64,000 nucleotides of DNA, from contig NZ_JAHXBG010000026.1 of NCBI RefSeq assembly GCF_020103725.1, forward strand, positions 1 to 64,000. The letters are read 5' to 3'. Below are positions 34,287 through 44,613 of the stretch, piece after piece (position 1 is the first letter of the stretch; each line of letters begins with the position of its first letter). Origin of the DNA: Hyalangium gracile. GTDB taxonomy: Bacteria > Myxococcota > Myxococcia > Myxococcales > Myxococcaceae. The position numbers and the translations under genes were made by a program. Below the pieces are notes generated by a model. It saw only the letters and a program-made list of their open reading frames with translations. It was not told the origin of the DNA and ran no database searches.

Positions 34287-35278
34287 TAGCCTCGCCGCGT
34301 CCGGACGACGATCACGTCGTCCACCATGACGGTGCCCTCGCTGCCCAGGGAGAGCACCGCGCCGACGCGCTCGTCGAACAGCGCCTCCTCGATGGCGATC
34401 TTCTTGGTGACGTGCTGCCACTCGGTGGTGGCGCTCACTGTCTCGCACGGTCCATCCCAGGGCTCGTCGTTCATCTGAAGGCACAGGTTCACCATCTCGC
34501 CTCCCTGGGTGCCACGGATACGGGCCTCGATGCGATACTCCTCCCGCTCGGCGACGGGATCCCGGAGGGGCTGCTTCACCGAGCTGATGGCGCCTTCGGC
34601 GCCTCGGGTCAGCACCATGCCCAGGAAGCCCGAGTGCCGCGCATCCGGTGACGTGGAGGCCGAGCCATCCGGCGAGTTCGTCCAGAAGTTCCACATCCCC
34701 AGGTCGCTCTCGAAGGAGCCGTTGCTCAGCAGGTTGTCCTCCTCCTCGTCGGCATCGCCCTTCTCCACGACGGCCTGGGCGATGGAGACCTCGTCCACAT
34801 AGACGGTGGCCTCGTTCGTGGTGACGCTGATGAGGGCGGTGGCGTTGCTGTTGGCCTCGGGCAGGAGCAGCATCCGGGACACCGTCCGCCACCGGTTCTC
34901 GGCCACCACCTCGAAGCCCTGTCCGTGGAAGCTGAAGGTGACGCGTTCGCCTCCCGCGGCACCCTTGAGGCGGGCGTTCACCTGGAAGGTCTGCCCGGCG
35001 CGGTGCGCCAGCGTCTCCTGGCCCGCCATGCAGCCCCAGCCCTCGGTGCCCTTCTTGAGCTTGAGCCCCGCGCTGCCGAAGTCCGCCGCCTCGGCGCTGA
35101 CGGAGGCCGTTCCCTCCTTCACGTTCGTCGTATGCCACCAGCCCTCGAGGCCAGCCTCGAACGAGCCGTTGACCACCAGGTTGGGCCCGATGAGCGGCGG
35201 CTGGGGCTCTCTACAGCCGGACCCCATGCCCAGGGCCAGCACGCCCAACCACCAGTGCTTTCGAAGTGCGAGGGTCAT
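34283..35278 (-). CDS. Lipoprotein with two tandem carbohydrate-binding-like domains
   Basis: The product has 331 residues, with GGAGA before ATG 35278. The signal peptide ends in LGMGSGC, so it is likely lipidated. Two similar beta-sandwich modules follow, each opening with the same motif: NLVVNGSFEAGLEGWW near residue 33 and NLLSNGSFESDLGMWNFW near 175. This N-G-S-F-E-x-G-x-x-W opening is typical of CBM4/9-like domains, which bind glycans, though some related modules only hold folds together. A short acidic linker (KGDADEEEDN) joins them. No catalytic domain is present, so the protein is a binding or scaffold component on the cell surface. Confidence 0.82.
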   Translation of the reverse strand: MTLALRKHWWLGVLALGMGSGCREPQPPLIGPNLVVNGSFEAGLEGWWHTTNVKEGTASVSAEAADFGSAGLKLKKGTEGWGCMAGQETLAHRAGQTFQVNARLKGAAGGERVTFSFHGQGFEVVAENRWRTVSRMLLLPEANSNATALISVTTNEATVYVDEVSIAQAVVEKGDADEEEDNLLSNGSFESDLGMWNFWTNSPDGSASTSPDARHSGFLGMVLTRGAEGAISSVKQPLRDPVAEREEYRIEARIRGTQGGEMVNLCLQMNDEPWDGPCETVSATTEWQHVTKKIAIEEALFDERVGAVLSLGSEGTVMVDDVIVVRTRRGY

Positions 35279-35348
35279 GGAGGTCTCCTTCCTGGGGCAG
35301 AGGTATGCCCTCGCATCGTAGTGCGTGGCGGAAGGAGAGGGCAGGTGG

Positions 35349-35924
35349 CTACGGCCGATCGCTCCCATGCCTGGCATCCCTCTCTCGGCTCGCGGGGCTG
35401 ACCGCTCTTGCACGATGTAACGCCTGGCGTAGGAATGCCTTGCCCACCGTGACGGGGTGGTTCAGCGCCGTGGCCAGCCTGCCCTTGAGGGTCAGCGGGT
35501 CGTGGGCGATGCCGAGCTGCCGCAGGATGGTGTTCGCGTCGAAGTAGATGCGCTCGCAGGTGATGAGCTCTCCCTCGAAGAGGAAGATGGCGCTCATCCG
35601 CGCCTTGAAGGCTCGGCCCGTGGGGGGCAGTCCGCGGTAGTTGCCCAGGTGCGTCCCGTACAGCTCGAACTCGGTGATGATGGCGTCGTCCGCGTGGTGC
35701 ATCGTCAGCAGGCGGTTGCGCTGATCCGGGAACGCGGTGCGTGACTCCTTGTAGTAGCGCCTCACCGCCTCGGCTCCTTCGTACACGTCGCCGGTGGCCA
35801 TGAGCTCGTAGCGCGGGTGGCGGAACGTCGTCATCGTCGCCTCGAAGTCGTGGCGGTTCTCCGAGTCGAAGTGCTCACGGAGGATGGCTTCGCGGCGGGC
35901 TCTCAGGTCATCGGGAAGGGGCAT
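35349..35924 (-). CDS. SnoaL/NTF2-like protein
   Basis: ATG 35924 is chosen because it suits the fold. A TTG 18 bases upstream is also in frame. The 191-residue protein has a cone-shaped NTF2/SnoaL pattern: FDSENRHDFEATMTTF, YEGAEAVRRYYKESRTAFPD, and a core ending with FLFEGELITCERIYFD. Such proteins include polyketide cyclases, hydratases and many of unknown use. The start overlaps the kinase gene end by 17 bases, so it is the third gene of the regulator-kinase unit. A basic, poorly conserved tail ends it. The substrate is unknown. Confidence 0.8.
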   Translation of the reverse strand: MPLPDDLRARREAILREHFDSENRHDFEATMTTFRHPRYELMATGDVYEGAEAVRRYYKESRTAFPDQRNRLLTMHHADDAIITEFELYGTHLGNYRGLPPTGRAFKARMSAIFLFEGELITCERIYFDANTILRQLGIAHDPLTLKGRLATALNHPVTVGKAFLRQALHRARAVSPASRERDARHGSDRP

Positions 35925-37989
35925 GGGCCGATGTTGCCTCAACCGGAGGCTCCAGGGGCAGGGTGATGGAGAAGGTGGCGCCGCCCTCGCCGCTCACCAG
36001 GCGCAGCTCCCCGCCGTGACGGCTGACGATCTCGTGCGAGATGGACAGCCCCAGGCCCGTGCCCTCGCTGGGCGCGCGGGTGGTGAAGAACGGATCGAAG
36101 ATGGCCTCGCGGTGCTCCGGGGCGATGCCCGGCCCCGTGTCCCGGAAGACGAGCTCCACCCGCCCATCGACGCGGCGGCCGGTGATGAAGATGTCTCCGC
36201 CGTCCGGCATGGCCTGGGCGCTGTTGAGCAGCAGGTTGGTGAAGACCTGGTTCAGCTCACCGGAGCGGCACGGCACCTTCGGCAGGGGCTGCAGGTCCCG
36301 GTGCACCCGGATGCCGCGCTCGTCCAGGCGCTTGCCCACCAGGGTGAGCGTCGCCTCCAGGTCCGCCGCCAGATCCGTGAGCTCCGGGGCGACGCTGCGC
36401 GCCGTCACGTAGTTGCGCAGGTTCTCCACGATGCGGTGGATGCGCTCGTTCCCCGTCTGCACCAGCTTCAGCGCCCGCTTCGCCCCCTCGAGCGCCTTGC
36501 GTGCCGCCGACAGCTCGGGCTGCCCCGCCTCCTGACTTCCCAGCACGCCCTCCAGCAGCTCCAGCCGGCGCCGCAGATCCTGGGCGCCTCCGCGCGTGAA
36601 GTTGAGCGGGTTGCCCACCTCGTGAGCCACCCCGGCCACCAGGTGGCCCAGCGAGGCGAGCCGGGCCTGCTGCACCATGCGCGCCTGGGCGGCCTTGAGC
36701 TGCTCCAGCGCCTGCATCAACTCGCGGGTGCGCTCCTCCACGCGCACCTCCAGCACGTGCGCCTGGGCGGTGCGCTCCTCCAGCAGCTCATCCTGCGCGC
36801 GCTTGTGCTCGCGCCGCAGGGCGCGGATGCGCTGGGCGAGGCCGAAGGAGAGCAGCGCCGCCTCCACCAGCGAGCCGACGCGCGGCAGGTAGGAGGCAGT
36901 CGTCGGGGGCACCAGGTAGCCGGTGGCCGCGAAGCCCGAGGCGAACGTCCCGCACAGCAGGGCCACCCAGCCCCCCAGGAAGAGCTGCGCGTGTGGGCTC
37001 CCCCGACGCCAGGCCACCACGCCCGCCAGGAGGATCAACGCGGCGCAGAACACCACCAGGACCATGCCTCCCTGCTGCACGAAGTGGTGGCTCGTCCAGA
37101 GGGCCACCACCCCGAGCACTCCGGCCAGCCCCATGACGATGGAGAGCAGCCGGTCTATCCAGGGGGCCACCCTGGCGAGCTCCAGGAAGTCGCGGGTGAA
37201 GCCCAGGGAGCCGAACAGCAGGATCGACGCGAAGAGGATCTCGCTGCGGGCGGCCCAGCTCGGGGACTCGGGCCACAGGTATCGGAAGGTCGTCTGATCC
37301 AGCGCCGCCTGCGTCAGCACCATGCCCAGCTGGAAGAACGAGTAGTAGAAGTAGGTGCGGTCCCGGGTGGACAGGAAGAGGAAGAGGTTGAACAGCAACA
37401 TCGCCAGCAGCACGCCGAAGTAGAGGCCGTCCACCAGGTTCGCCCGGGAGGAGTCCGTGGCGAAGTCGTCGTCCGACCAGAGCGTGGGGGTGAGATCCAG
37501 CGTGTCCTCTCCCGCCATGCGCAGCCAGTAGAGCTGCGACTCGCCCGGATCCAGGGACACATTCAGGAGGAGCCGCTCGCCGCGCACCTCGCGCTGGGAC
37601 ATGGGCAGCATCTTCCCGGAGCGCCGGCCCACGAAGTGCCCGTCCTTGCCCCGGGTGTACAGCGTCGCCTCGTCGACCGGGCGCGGCAGCTCCAGCAGCC
37701 AGTGTCCCGGCTCCCGGCCCGCGTTCAGCAGCCGGAAGCGCAGCCAGAAGGCGCTGCGCTGATAGCCCACGTTGAGCTGCTCCAGATCGATCCGGGGCAG
37801 CTCCTGCTCGGCGCGCAGCTCCACCTGCTCCACCGTCAGCGCGCCGGACGTGTCCTCGAAGACCTCCAGCACGGGGATGAGGGTGGACGGCGACTGTCGG
37901 GGCGTCAGCGCCAGCACGGGCGCCGCCGAGGCGCTCAGGCTCCCGAGCAGCAGCAGGACGACTCCCAGGCGTGCCCGCGGGCCTCTCAT
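35908..37989 (-). CDS. 7TMR-DISM sensor histidine kinase
   Basis: The 693-residue kinase has a signal peptide, a periplasmic 7TMR-DISM ligand domain (about 30-180), seven transmembrane helices (about 187-385) and a coiled coil (about 390-445). A HisKA domain with phospho-acceptor His456 in LGHLVAGVAHEVGNPL follows, then a GHKL ATPase with N box NQVFTNLLLNSAQAM, DTGPGIAPE and GTGLGLSIS. The DISM fold often binds carbohydrate or nucleotides. The gene begins directly after the TGA of the sigma-54 response regulator gene, so the pair is almost certainly a cognate two-component system. Confidence 0.95.
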   Translation of the reverse strand: MRGPRARLGVVLLLLGSLSASAAPVLALTPRQSPSTLIPVLEVFEDTSGALTVEQVELRAEQELPRIDLEQLNVGYQRSAFWLRFRLLNAGREPGHWLLELPRPVDEATLYTRGKDGHFVGRRSGKMLPMSQREVRGERLLLNVSLDPGESQLYWLRMAGEDTLDLTPTLWSDDDFATDSSRANLVDGLYFGVLLAMLLFNLFLFLSTRDRTYFYYSFFQLGMVLTQAALDQTTFRYLWPESPSWAARSEILFASILLFGSLGFTRDFLELARVAPWIDRLLSIVMGLAGVLGVVALWTSHHFVQQGGMVLVVFCAALILLAGVVAWRRGSPHAQLFLGGWVALLCGTFASGFAATGYLVPPTTASYLPRVGSLVEAALLSFGLAQRIRALRREHKRAQDELLEERTAQAHVLEVRVEERTRELMQALEQLKAAQARMVQQARLASLGHLVAGVAHEVGNPLNFTRGGAQDLRRRLELLEGVLGSQEAGQPELSAARKALEGAKRALKLVQTGNERIHRIVENLRNYVTARSVAPELTDLAADLEATLTLVGKRLDERGIRVHRDLQPLPKVPCRSGELNQVFTNLLLNSAQAMPDGGDIFITGRRVDGRVELVFRDTGPGIAPEHREAIFDPFFTTRAPSEGTGLGLSISHEIVSRHGGELRLVSGEGGATFSITLPLEPPVEATSAHAPSR

Positions 37990-39414
<1,425 letters not shown>

Positions 39415-39469
39415 ACTGTAGTCTCCCCCGAGTGCCAGGAGTGCGGCAACGCGGGTTCCTCCTCCGCGC

Positions 39470-40843
39470 TCAGCCTCCCTGGCGCCGCGAGCCCTGGGGC
39501 TGCAGGTCGTCGAACTTCCCCTCGGCCTCCAGCCGGTTCAGATCTTCACCTGTAACGAACTGCTGCTCGAGCAACTGCTGGGCGCGCTTGATCTTGGCGA
39601 TGAGGAGCGGGTCGGTCACCGGGTTGTGCTTCTCCCGGGTGGGAGGATCCGGCGGGCGCATCACCGAGAACGAGCCCCGGGCCGTGTGGCCGTCCTCGCT
39701 GGTGCCCTCCAGCTCGTAGGTGATCATCGCGACGTCGGGCTCGGCCTTCGTGTTCAGCGTGACCTGGAGCTCCACGCCCTTGCCCGGGGGGACCACGTGC
39801 ACCGCCAGTTCATTTGTCTCGTGGGCCTCCTCGCGCGGCGGCTCGGACTGGCGGTCTGGAGCCCCCATCCCATAGCGCACCGCGGTGACCCGGGTGATGC
39901 GCACCGGCCCCTTGGCGTAGTGGAAGAGGCGGAAGGTCTGCCGCACCACGCCATCGGCGCCCAGCATGGGGAAGCGCGGGGTGCCCTCGCCCATCACGGT
40001 GACGATGTTGCGGTAGACGAAGTTCTCGTAGGCGCTATTGAGGACCTGCAGGCCCTGGCGGCCCTTGACGCGCTCGCCGTCGGCGGCCACCGCCTCCACG
40101 GACACCAGGTACTGGAAGTACATCTTGTCCATCTCCTGGCCCGCGAAGCGGTGGGTGGCCACGGGCAGCTCCGTGGTCTCCGTGGCGCCGTCACCCCAGT
40201 CCCACACGTAGCGCACCGCCTTGAAGGGCTTCGCGTCCGCCAGCTTCCTGGCGGCCACGTCCACCACGCGCACCTGGAACTCGTACTCGCCGATGGTGTT
40301 GATCATCATCCGCGAGGTGACGAGCGCGTTGCGCATCGGCTCGCAGTCCTTCACCTTGTACGCCGGCAGGGGCACCTGGGTGGCGACGTTGTCGCGGCCG
40401 AACACGCTCACCGTGGGCACCTGGTAGGTGCCGTCCGAGTTCTTCCAGATGCGCACCGGCAGGCGCTGGCCGCCCTCGCTGCCCACCACGTAGTGGAGGT
40501 GATCATCCGTGCCGTCCACGGTGTGGGCGCGGATGGAGACGAGGTTCTCCTCGCCCGAGCACACCTCTGGCTTCTCCACGGTGATCTCGTCGATCACCGG
40601 GGCCGGGCGGGAGTCGGCCACCGGCGCGGCGACGGCCTGGGGAGCCGCCTTGGCGGGCGGCGGGGGCGTCGCCGTGGCGGTGGTGGCGGTGGCGGTGGGT
40701 GCGGCGGTGGGCCGTGGCTCCGAGAGGTCGGCGGCGGCTCCGGAAGGCAGGAGCCACCAGAGCAGCGCGACGGTGGCAAGGCCTGCTCCGGCCAGCAGGG
40801 GCTTCGTCGGGAAGCGGCGGGAGGCGGACGTGTGGGGGCTCAT
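39470..40843 (-). CDS. Membrane-anchored PKD-like protein, unknown function
   Basis: The protein has 457 residues. One N-terminal transmembrane segment (about 16-31) is followed by a Pro/Thr/Ala-rich stalk (about 42-85) and a large extracytoplasmic region. The phrase VWDWGDGATET matches the core of PKD beta-sandwich domains. Further beta-rich segments follow, and the acidic C-terminus ends with a short helical region. It lies 26 bases downstream of the secreted protein gene on the same strand, so the two are probably coexpressed and may interact. No enzymatic motif is seen. Confidence 0.75.
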   Translation of the reverse strand: MSPHTSASRRFPTKPLLAGAGLATVALLWWLLPSGAAADLSEPRPTAAPTATATTATATPPPPAKAAPQAVAAPVADSRPAPVIDEITVEKPEVCSGEENLVSIRAHTVDGTDDHLHYVVGSEGGQRLPVRIWKNSDGTYQVPTVSVFGRDNVATQVPLPAYKVKDCEPMRNALVTSRMMINTIGEYEFQVRVVDVAARKLADAKPFKAVRYVWDWGDGATETTELPVATHRFAGQEMDKMYFQYLVSVEAVAADGERVKGRQGLQVLNSAYENFVYRNIVTVMGEGTPRFPMLGADGVVRQTFRLFHYAKGPVRITRVTAVRYGMGAPDRQSEPPREEAHETNELAVHVVPPGKGVELQVTLNTKAEPDVAMITYELEGTSEDGHTARGSFSVMRPPDPPTREKHNPVTDPLLIAKIKRAQQLLEQQFVTGEDLNRLEAEGKFDDLQPQGSRRQGG

Positions 40844-40869
40844 GGTGGGCTCCTTTCTTCCTTCCGCGC

Positions 40870-41898
40870 TCAGTGCCAGCAGCCGTAGACGGCGCCGCCC
40901 GAGTTGAACTGCAGGTTGTGGTTGTAGTCAGGGGCCCAGACGTTGTTCAGGTCACGCGTGCCCCAGTGCACGCCCCAGCCGCCAATGCGATCCGGGCTGA
41001 TCGAGCGGGCCACGGAGACGGGGTCATTGCGCACGCCCTGCCAGATGTGGGGCTCGCTGCGGTCGCAGCTGTTGGTGGCCATGCAGTTGGCGACCTGGTG
41101 GGCCGCGTTGGCGCACACGTCAAAGAAGGGGCAGATGAAGGTGAGCGCCGCGCCACCCCAGAAGCCCTGCTCGTTGCGGCAGTCGTTGTTCACGTTGTTG
41201 AAGAGCGAGTCCGCCGCCGCGGCCAGCTGGCCGTGGGAGTAGGTGTAGGCGCTGATCTGGCCCTGGCCTCCGTAGGCGTGCGCGTGCGCCAGGTAGGTGG
41301 AGCACACCATGCCGTTGTTGGTGGACCAGGGCGCGGCCAGGTTCGCGCCCTGCAGATCGCGGAACTGGAAGAGCGAGTAGGGCACGCGACCGCCGTTGAG
41401 CACCGGGAAGTCGACGGGCGCGTTGGGGTCGGTGTCCGAGTGGCCGAAGATGACGGCGTGGTTCCACCACTGGGCGTTGGCGATGCCATCCGCGGCCGCC
41501 GCGTTGTAGCGCTGGTACCCCAGGAAGGTGCTCCCCTTGAGGTAGGTGTAGATGCCTCCGACGCCAACCTGCGACAGGCCGGGGTACCCGTAGCGGAGCT
41601 GATCGGCGTTGAGGGGCAGGCCGCACAGCAGGGGCCAGGCGTTCTCCGTCGGCATCTTCATGGTGGCGTGGGTGACGCCCGTGAGGCCGTGGGACAGCAT
41701 GGAGTGCGAGCGGTACTCGCCCACCGCGGTGAGCACGGCGTCCACGGGGCCAGGGCCCTTGTTGAAGACGGCGGCGCCGTTGGGGGCGTTCCATCCCGCG
41801 GGAGCCCAGCCACAGGTCTCCGCGTGAGCGGTGGAGGACAGGGTCAGCGCCGCGGCGCCGAGGAGCATCGAGACAGAGGCTGCTGCTTTGGTCATCAT
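40870..41898 (-). CDS. Secreted protein, possible permuted papain-like hydrolase
   Basis: The protein has 342 residues, with a signal peptide to about residue 26 and many Cys and Trp in the mature part. Two features recall permuted NlpC/P60 (YiiX-type) enzymes, in which the His precedes the Cys. A His-rich strand at 64-79 (YRSHSML and TGVTHATM) comes first, and a Cys199 in GMVCSTYLAHAHAYG comes later. The order and spacing fit, but I cannot align it further, so a catalytic role is inference. Three TGTCGAA repeats lie about 105-160 bases upstream. The PKD-like gene follows after 26 bases. Confidence 0.65.
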   Translation of the reverse strand: MMTKAAASVSMLLGAAALTLSSTAHAETCGWAPAGWNAPNGAAVFNKGPGPVDAVLTAVGEYRSHSMLSHGLTGVTHATMKMPTENAWPLLCGLPLNADQLRYGYPGLSQVGVGGIYTYLKGSTFLGYQRYNAAAADGIANAQWWNHAVIFGHSDTDPNAPVDFPVLNGGRVPYSLFQFRDLQGANLAAPWSTNNGMVCSTYLAHAHAYGGQGQISAYTYSHGQLAAAADSLFNNVNNDCRNEQGFWGGAALTFICPFFDVCANAAHQVANCMATNSCDRSEPHIWQGVRNDPVSVARSISPDRIGGWGVHWGTRDLNNVWAPDYNHNLQFNSGGAVYGCWH

Positions 41899-42003
41899 CG
41901 AGAGGACTCCGGAAAGAGACGGAGCCCTCCCTTCGCAATGGCCGTGCCTGGAGGCCGACTACACCGTACTTCTGGAAAATCGAGGGGTTGCTGTAAGGCG
42001 AGG

Positions 42004-42058
42004 TGTCGAAGTGACGAGCGCTGACGACACCTGTCGAAAGGTGACGAAGCCTGTCGAA
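42004..42058. repeat. Three direct TGTCGAA repeats in the upstream region of the secreted protein gene
   Basis: TGTCGAA occurs at 42004-42010, 42032-42038 and 42052-42058, each followed by GTGACGA- or GTGTCGA-like bases, a longer imperfect repeat unit. The array lies in the 173-base gap between the leftward AMMECR1 gene end and the leftward secreted protein start, 106-160 bases upstream of the latter. It may be a multi-site activator region. Function is inferred from position. Confidence 0.45.
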
Positions 42059-42071
42059 GTGTCGACGCCGC

Positions 42072-42620
42072 TCAGTTGCGCAGCTCGGGCTCGGACCAGT
42101 CCTCGGCGGTGAAGCGCCACAGCCGGGTGCCCGACAGCCACTCCCGGGACGGCAGCCCCGCCTTGCGCTGGAGGAAGGTGAGGAACTCCGCCGGAGCCGG
42201 CAGCTGCCTCCACATCTTCGGGATGAAGACGCCGCGGTGTGGGCCCCACTGCAGCAGCACGCCATCCACCCCGGGCCGCAGCTTCTCGAGCGCCTCCTGT
42301 CGAGAGTGCACCTCGAGCGGCTCCATCGGCGTCAGCAGGCTCACCTCGAAGCGGACGGCGTCCAGCTCGTTGCGCCGGAGCGGCGAGAAGCGGGGATCGC
42401 GGTGGGCGGCGCTCCGAGCGTTCTGGATGAGATCCTCGGACAGGGGGCGGTGGGCCTCGAGGCTGCCGATGCAGCCGCGCAGATCGCCATCCTTGCGCAG
42501 GGTGACGAAGCAGGCGCCGGGCGCGGCCAGCCAGGGCTCGTCGGGCACCTGGACGCGCGGGCCGTCCAGGGACTCCTCCACCGCCGCGCGGGCGAGGGCC
42601 AGCAGGGTGAGGCCGCGCAT
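42072..42620 (-). CDS. AMMECR1-domain protein (AmmeMemoRadiSam system protein A)
   Basis: The 182-residue protein is essentially one AMMECR1 domain. The hallmark LRGCIGSLEAHRPL is present, followed by FEVSLLTPMEPLEV and the C-terminal GVFIPKMWRQLPAP. The gene overlaps the Memo gene by one base. In many bacteria these two genes occur with a radical SAM enzyme as a three-part system of unknown detail. Here the radical SAM member is not next to them in the window. A cytoplasmic location is expected, and substrate or target is unknown. Confidence 0.92.
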   Translation of the reverse strand: MRGLTLLALARAAVEESLDGPRVQVPDEPWLAAPGACFVTLRKDGDLRGCIGSLEAHRPLSEDLIQNARSAAHRDPRFSPLRRNELDAVRFEVSLLTPMEPLEVHSRQEALEKLRPGVDGVLLQWGPHRGVFIPKMWRQLPAPAEFLTFLQRKAGLPSREWLSGTRLWRFTAEDWSEPELRN

Positions 42621-43426
42621 CAGAGGACCACCTGGGGAGAGGTGAAGGCAAACGCGCCGTAGCCCACCACCCGCGAGTGGTCCCCGGCGGTGTCGCCCGA
42701 GTTGCGCAGATCGAGCTCCTGGACGCGCAGGCCTCGGCGCCGGGCCGCGAGCAGCAGGCCCGTCAGGGGAATGGCACCACAGGCCTGCTCGGTGTCGAGG
42801 TGCTCCGCGTCGAGCGCGAGGATGCGGTCGGCCGTCTCGCGGTCCGCCGCGCGCGCCTTCTCATAGGGCAGGTAGTGCGAGAGATCCGAGCTGATGAGGA
42901 TGAGCGTCTCGTCGCCGTCCCAGAGCTGCTCCAGCACCTCGGCGACCTGCTCGGCGCTGGCGGAGCCCACCACGAGCGGCACCACGGGCACTCCGGGCAG
43001 CACGCGCTGGAGGAAGGGAAGCTGCACCTCCAGGGAGTGCTCGTGCGCGTGGGCGCGGGCGGAGGAGGAGACCTGCGGGAGCCGGGCCGCGGCGGCGACT
43101 CCCTCCGCGCTCACCGGGAGGACGCCGAGCGGCGTCTCCAGCCCCTCCGCGTCGGGCAGCGCCAGGCCACGGAACGGGACACGGTGGGCGGGCCCCAGCA
43201 GCACCACGCGGCGGAAGTGGGGGGGCGTGCCGAGCAGCCGCGAATAGGCGGTGGCGGCGATGGGGCCCGAGTACACGTAGCCCGCGTGGGGCACGACGAG
43301 CGCCTTGGGGACCTGCCCGGGGCGGGAAGGAACCTCGGAGAGCAGGCGATCGACCGTCGCGGCGAGCTGCTCCCTGCTTTCAGGATAGAAGGCTCCGGCC
43401 ACGGCTGCGGGGCGTACGTGAGGCAT
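42620..43426 (-). CDS. Memo family protein (AmmeMemoRadiSam system protein B)
   Basis: ATG 43426 begins the conserved region (RPAAVAGAFYP) and has AGGAGG upstream. The 268-residue protein shows the Memo family sequence landmarks: VVPHAGYVYSGPIAATAY, LLGPAHRVPFRGLAL, HEHSLEVQLPFLQ and LISSDLSHYLPY. The His and Asp residues in these match the LigB-like metal site. It belongs to a dioxygenase-like fold whose bacterial activity is not well defined. It is coupled to the AMMECR1 gene, supporting a joint role. Confidence 0.93.
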   Translation of the reverse strand: MPHVRPAAVAGAFYPESREQLAATVDRLLSEVPSRPGQVPKALVVPHAGYVYSGPIAATAYSRLLGTPPHFRRVVLLGPAHRVPFRGLALPDAEGLETPLGVLPVSAEGVAAAARLPQVSSSARAHAHEHSLEVQLPFLQRVLPGVPVVPLVVGSASAEQVAEVLEQLWDGDETLILISSDLSHYLPYEKARAADRETADRILALDAEHLDTEQACGAIPLTGLLLAARRRGLRVQELDLRNSGDTAGDHSRVVGYGAFAFTSPQVVL

Positions 43427-43559
43427 ACGGCTTCCAACCTCCTGCGGGCTCGCATTCTTTCTCCCCAAGCATACCTACACGAGGCGAGGCGGAGGACCGT
43501 GAGACGTACCGCGGGGCAGAAGTCCGGAGGCCCCTCGAAAGGTCTATTGTCGAGCGACC

Positions 43560-44474
43560 ATGCCCTGCTCCCCCCGTCTCCTCCTGTGCGCTGCCCTGCT
43601 GCTGGGGATGTGCTCGTGCACCACCTCCTCCTCGGCTCGGCGGGAACTGCCCGCCAACGCGGTGACCCTGCGCTTCGCCTGGCCCGAGGGGTTCTCCGGC
43701 CGCGTCGAACAGCACACCATCATCCAGATGTCCGGGCAGGGAGGAGCCATGGAGTCCCGTCGCTCCTACTGGCTGAGAGAGGAGCCGGGGGCGCGGGAGG
43801 ACCAGCGGCGGCTGGTGGCGGTCAGCGACGGGGAGCCCTCCTCGGTGTTCGGGTCCTTCATGGACCCCGAGGTCACCATCATCTTCGATCGCGAGGGCAA
43901 CTTCCTCGGGGCGGAGAATCCCCAGCAAGAGGCGGTGCGGGAGTTGCTGGAAGCCCTGCCGCTGCCCGCCGAGGAGAAGGAGCAGGCGCAGCAGGGGGCC
44001 GTGGCGGCCCTGGCGGGGGTGGCTCGGGACCGGTGGGAGCAGCGGGTGGGCGCCTGGCGCGGAGTGACGCTGGTGCCAGGGGAACCCATCCGCCGCAAGA
44101 CGAAGCTGTGGCTGGGGCAGAGCTTCCTCGAGCGGGAGGAGGTGGAGGCCGAGGAGCGCATCTCCATCGAGCCCGCTGTGCCCTGCACGCCCGATGAGCA
44201 GGAGCGGCGCTGCGTGAAGTTGATCGTCGAGGTGGAGCCGCTGCGGGCCTACCACGAGTCCGAGCCGTGCGAGCGCGCGGAGGGCTTCTGGCACTTCATC
44301 CTCGTGACCGATCCCCAGAGGCTCCTGCCGTACTCCGTGCTGAAGGTGCGGCAGGATGAGATGAATGGCTGCCGCGAGGACGGGAGCCGCTACACCCGGC
44401 AGTCCCTGCAGGCGGAGGAGCTCACCTTCACCTATGGCGTAGCGCCGCCTGCTCCCGGCTCACGCACCCTGTGA
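43560..44474 (+). CDS. Lipoprotein of unknown function
   Basis: The product has 304 residues. The signal peptide has two candidate lipoboxes, LLGMC and MCSCT, so it is likely lipidated and outer-membrane or periplasmic. The mature part is acidic and Glu-rich, with alternating strands and few Cys (CTPDEQERRC and CERAEGF may pair). VTLRFAWPEGFSGRVEQHT opens the domain. I do not recognise it. It is divergent from the Memo gene, with a 133-base shared promoter region. Confidence 0.75.
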   Translation: MPCSPRLLLCAALLLGMCSCTTSSSARRELPANAVTLRFAWPEGFSGRVEQHTIIQMSGQGGAMESRRSYWLREEPGAREDQRRLVAVSDGEPSSVFGSFMDPEVTIIFDREGNFLGAENPQQEAVRELLEALPLPAEEKEQAQQGAVAALAGVARDRWEQRVGAWRGVTLVPGEPIRRKTKLWLGQSFLEREEVEAEERISIEPAVPCTPDEQERRCVKLIVEVEPLRAYHESEPCERAEGFWHFILVTDPQRLLPYSVLKVRQDEMNGCREDGSRYTRQSLQAEELTFTYGVAPPAPGSRTL

Positions 44475-44613
44475 GCAGAGGCGATACCGATAGCGAGGAC
44501 GCGCTGCGCCATCCGGTTCGTACCCGGGGGGGAATCTCCGGCCGGGCGGCCGTGGGTTGACGTGTGCCGGGGCGCGCTGTCAGAACGGTGCCGACGCATT
44601 GACAGGAGAATCA

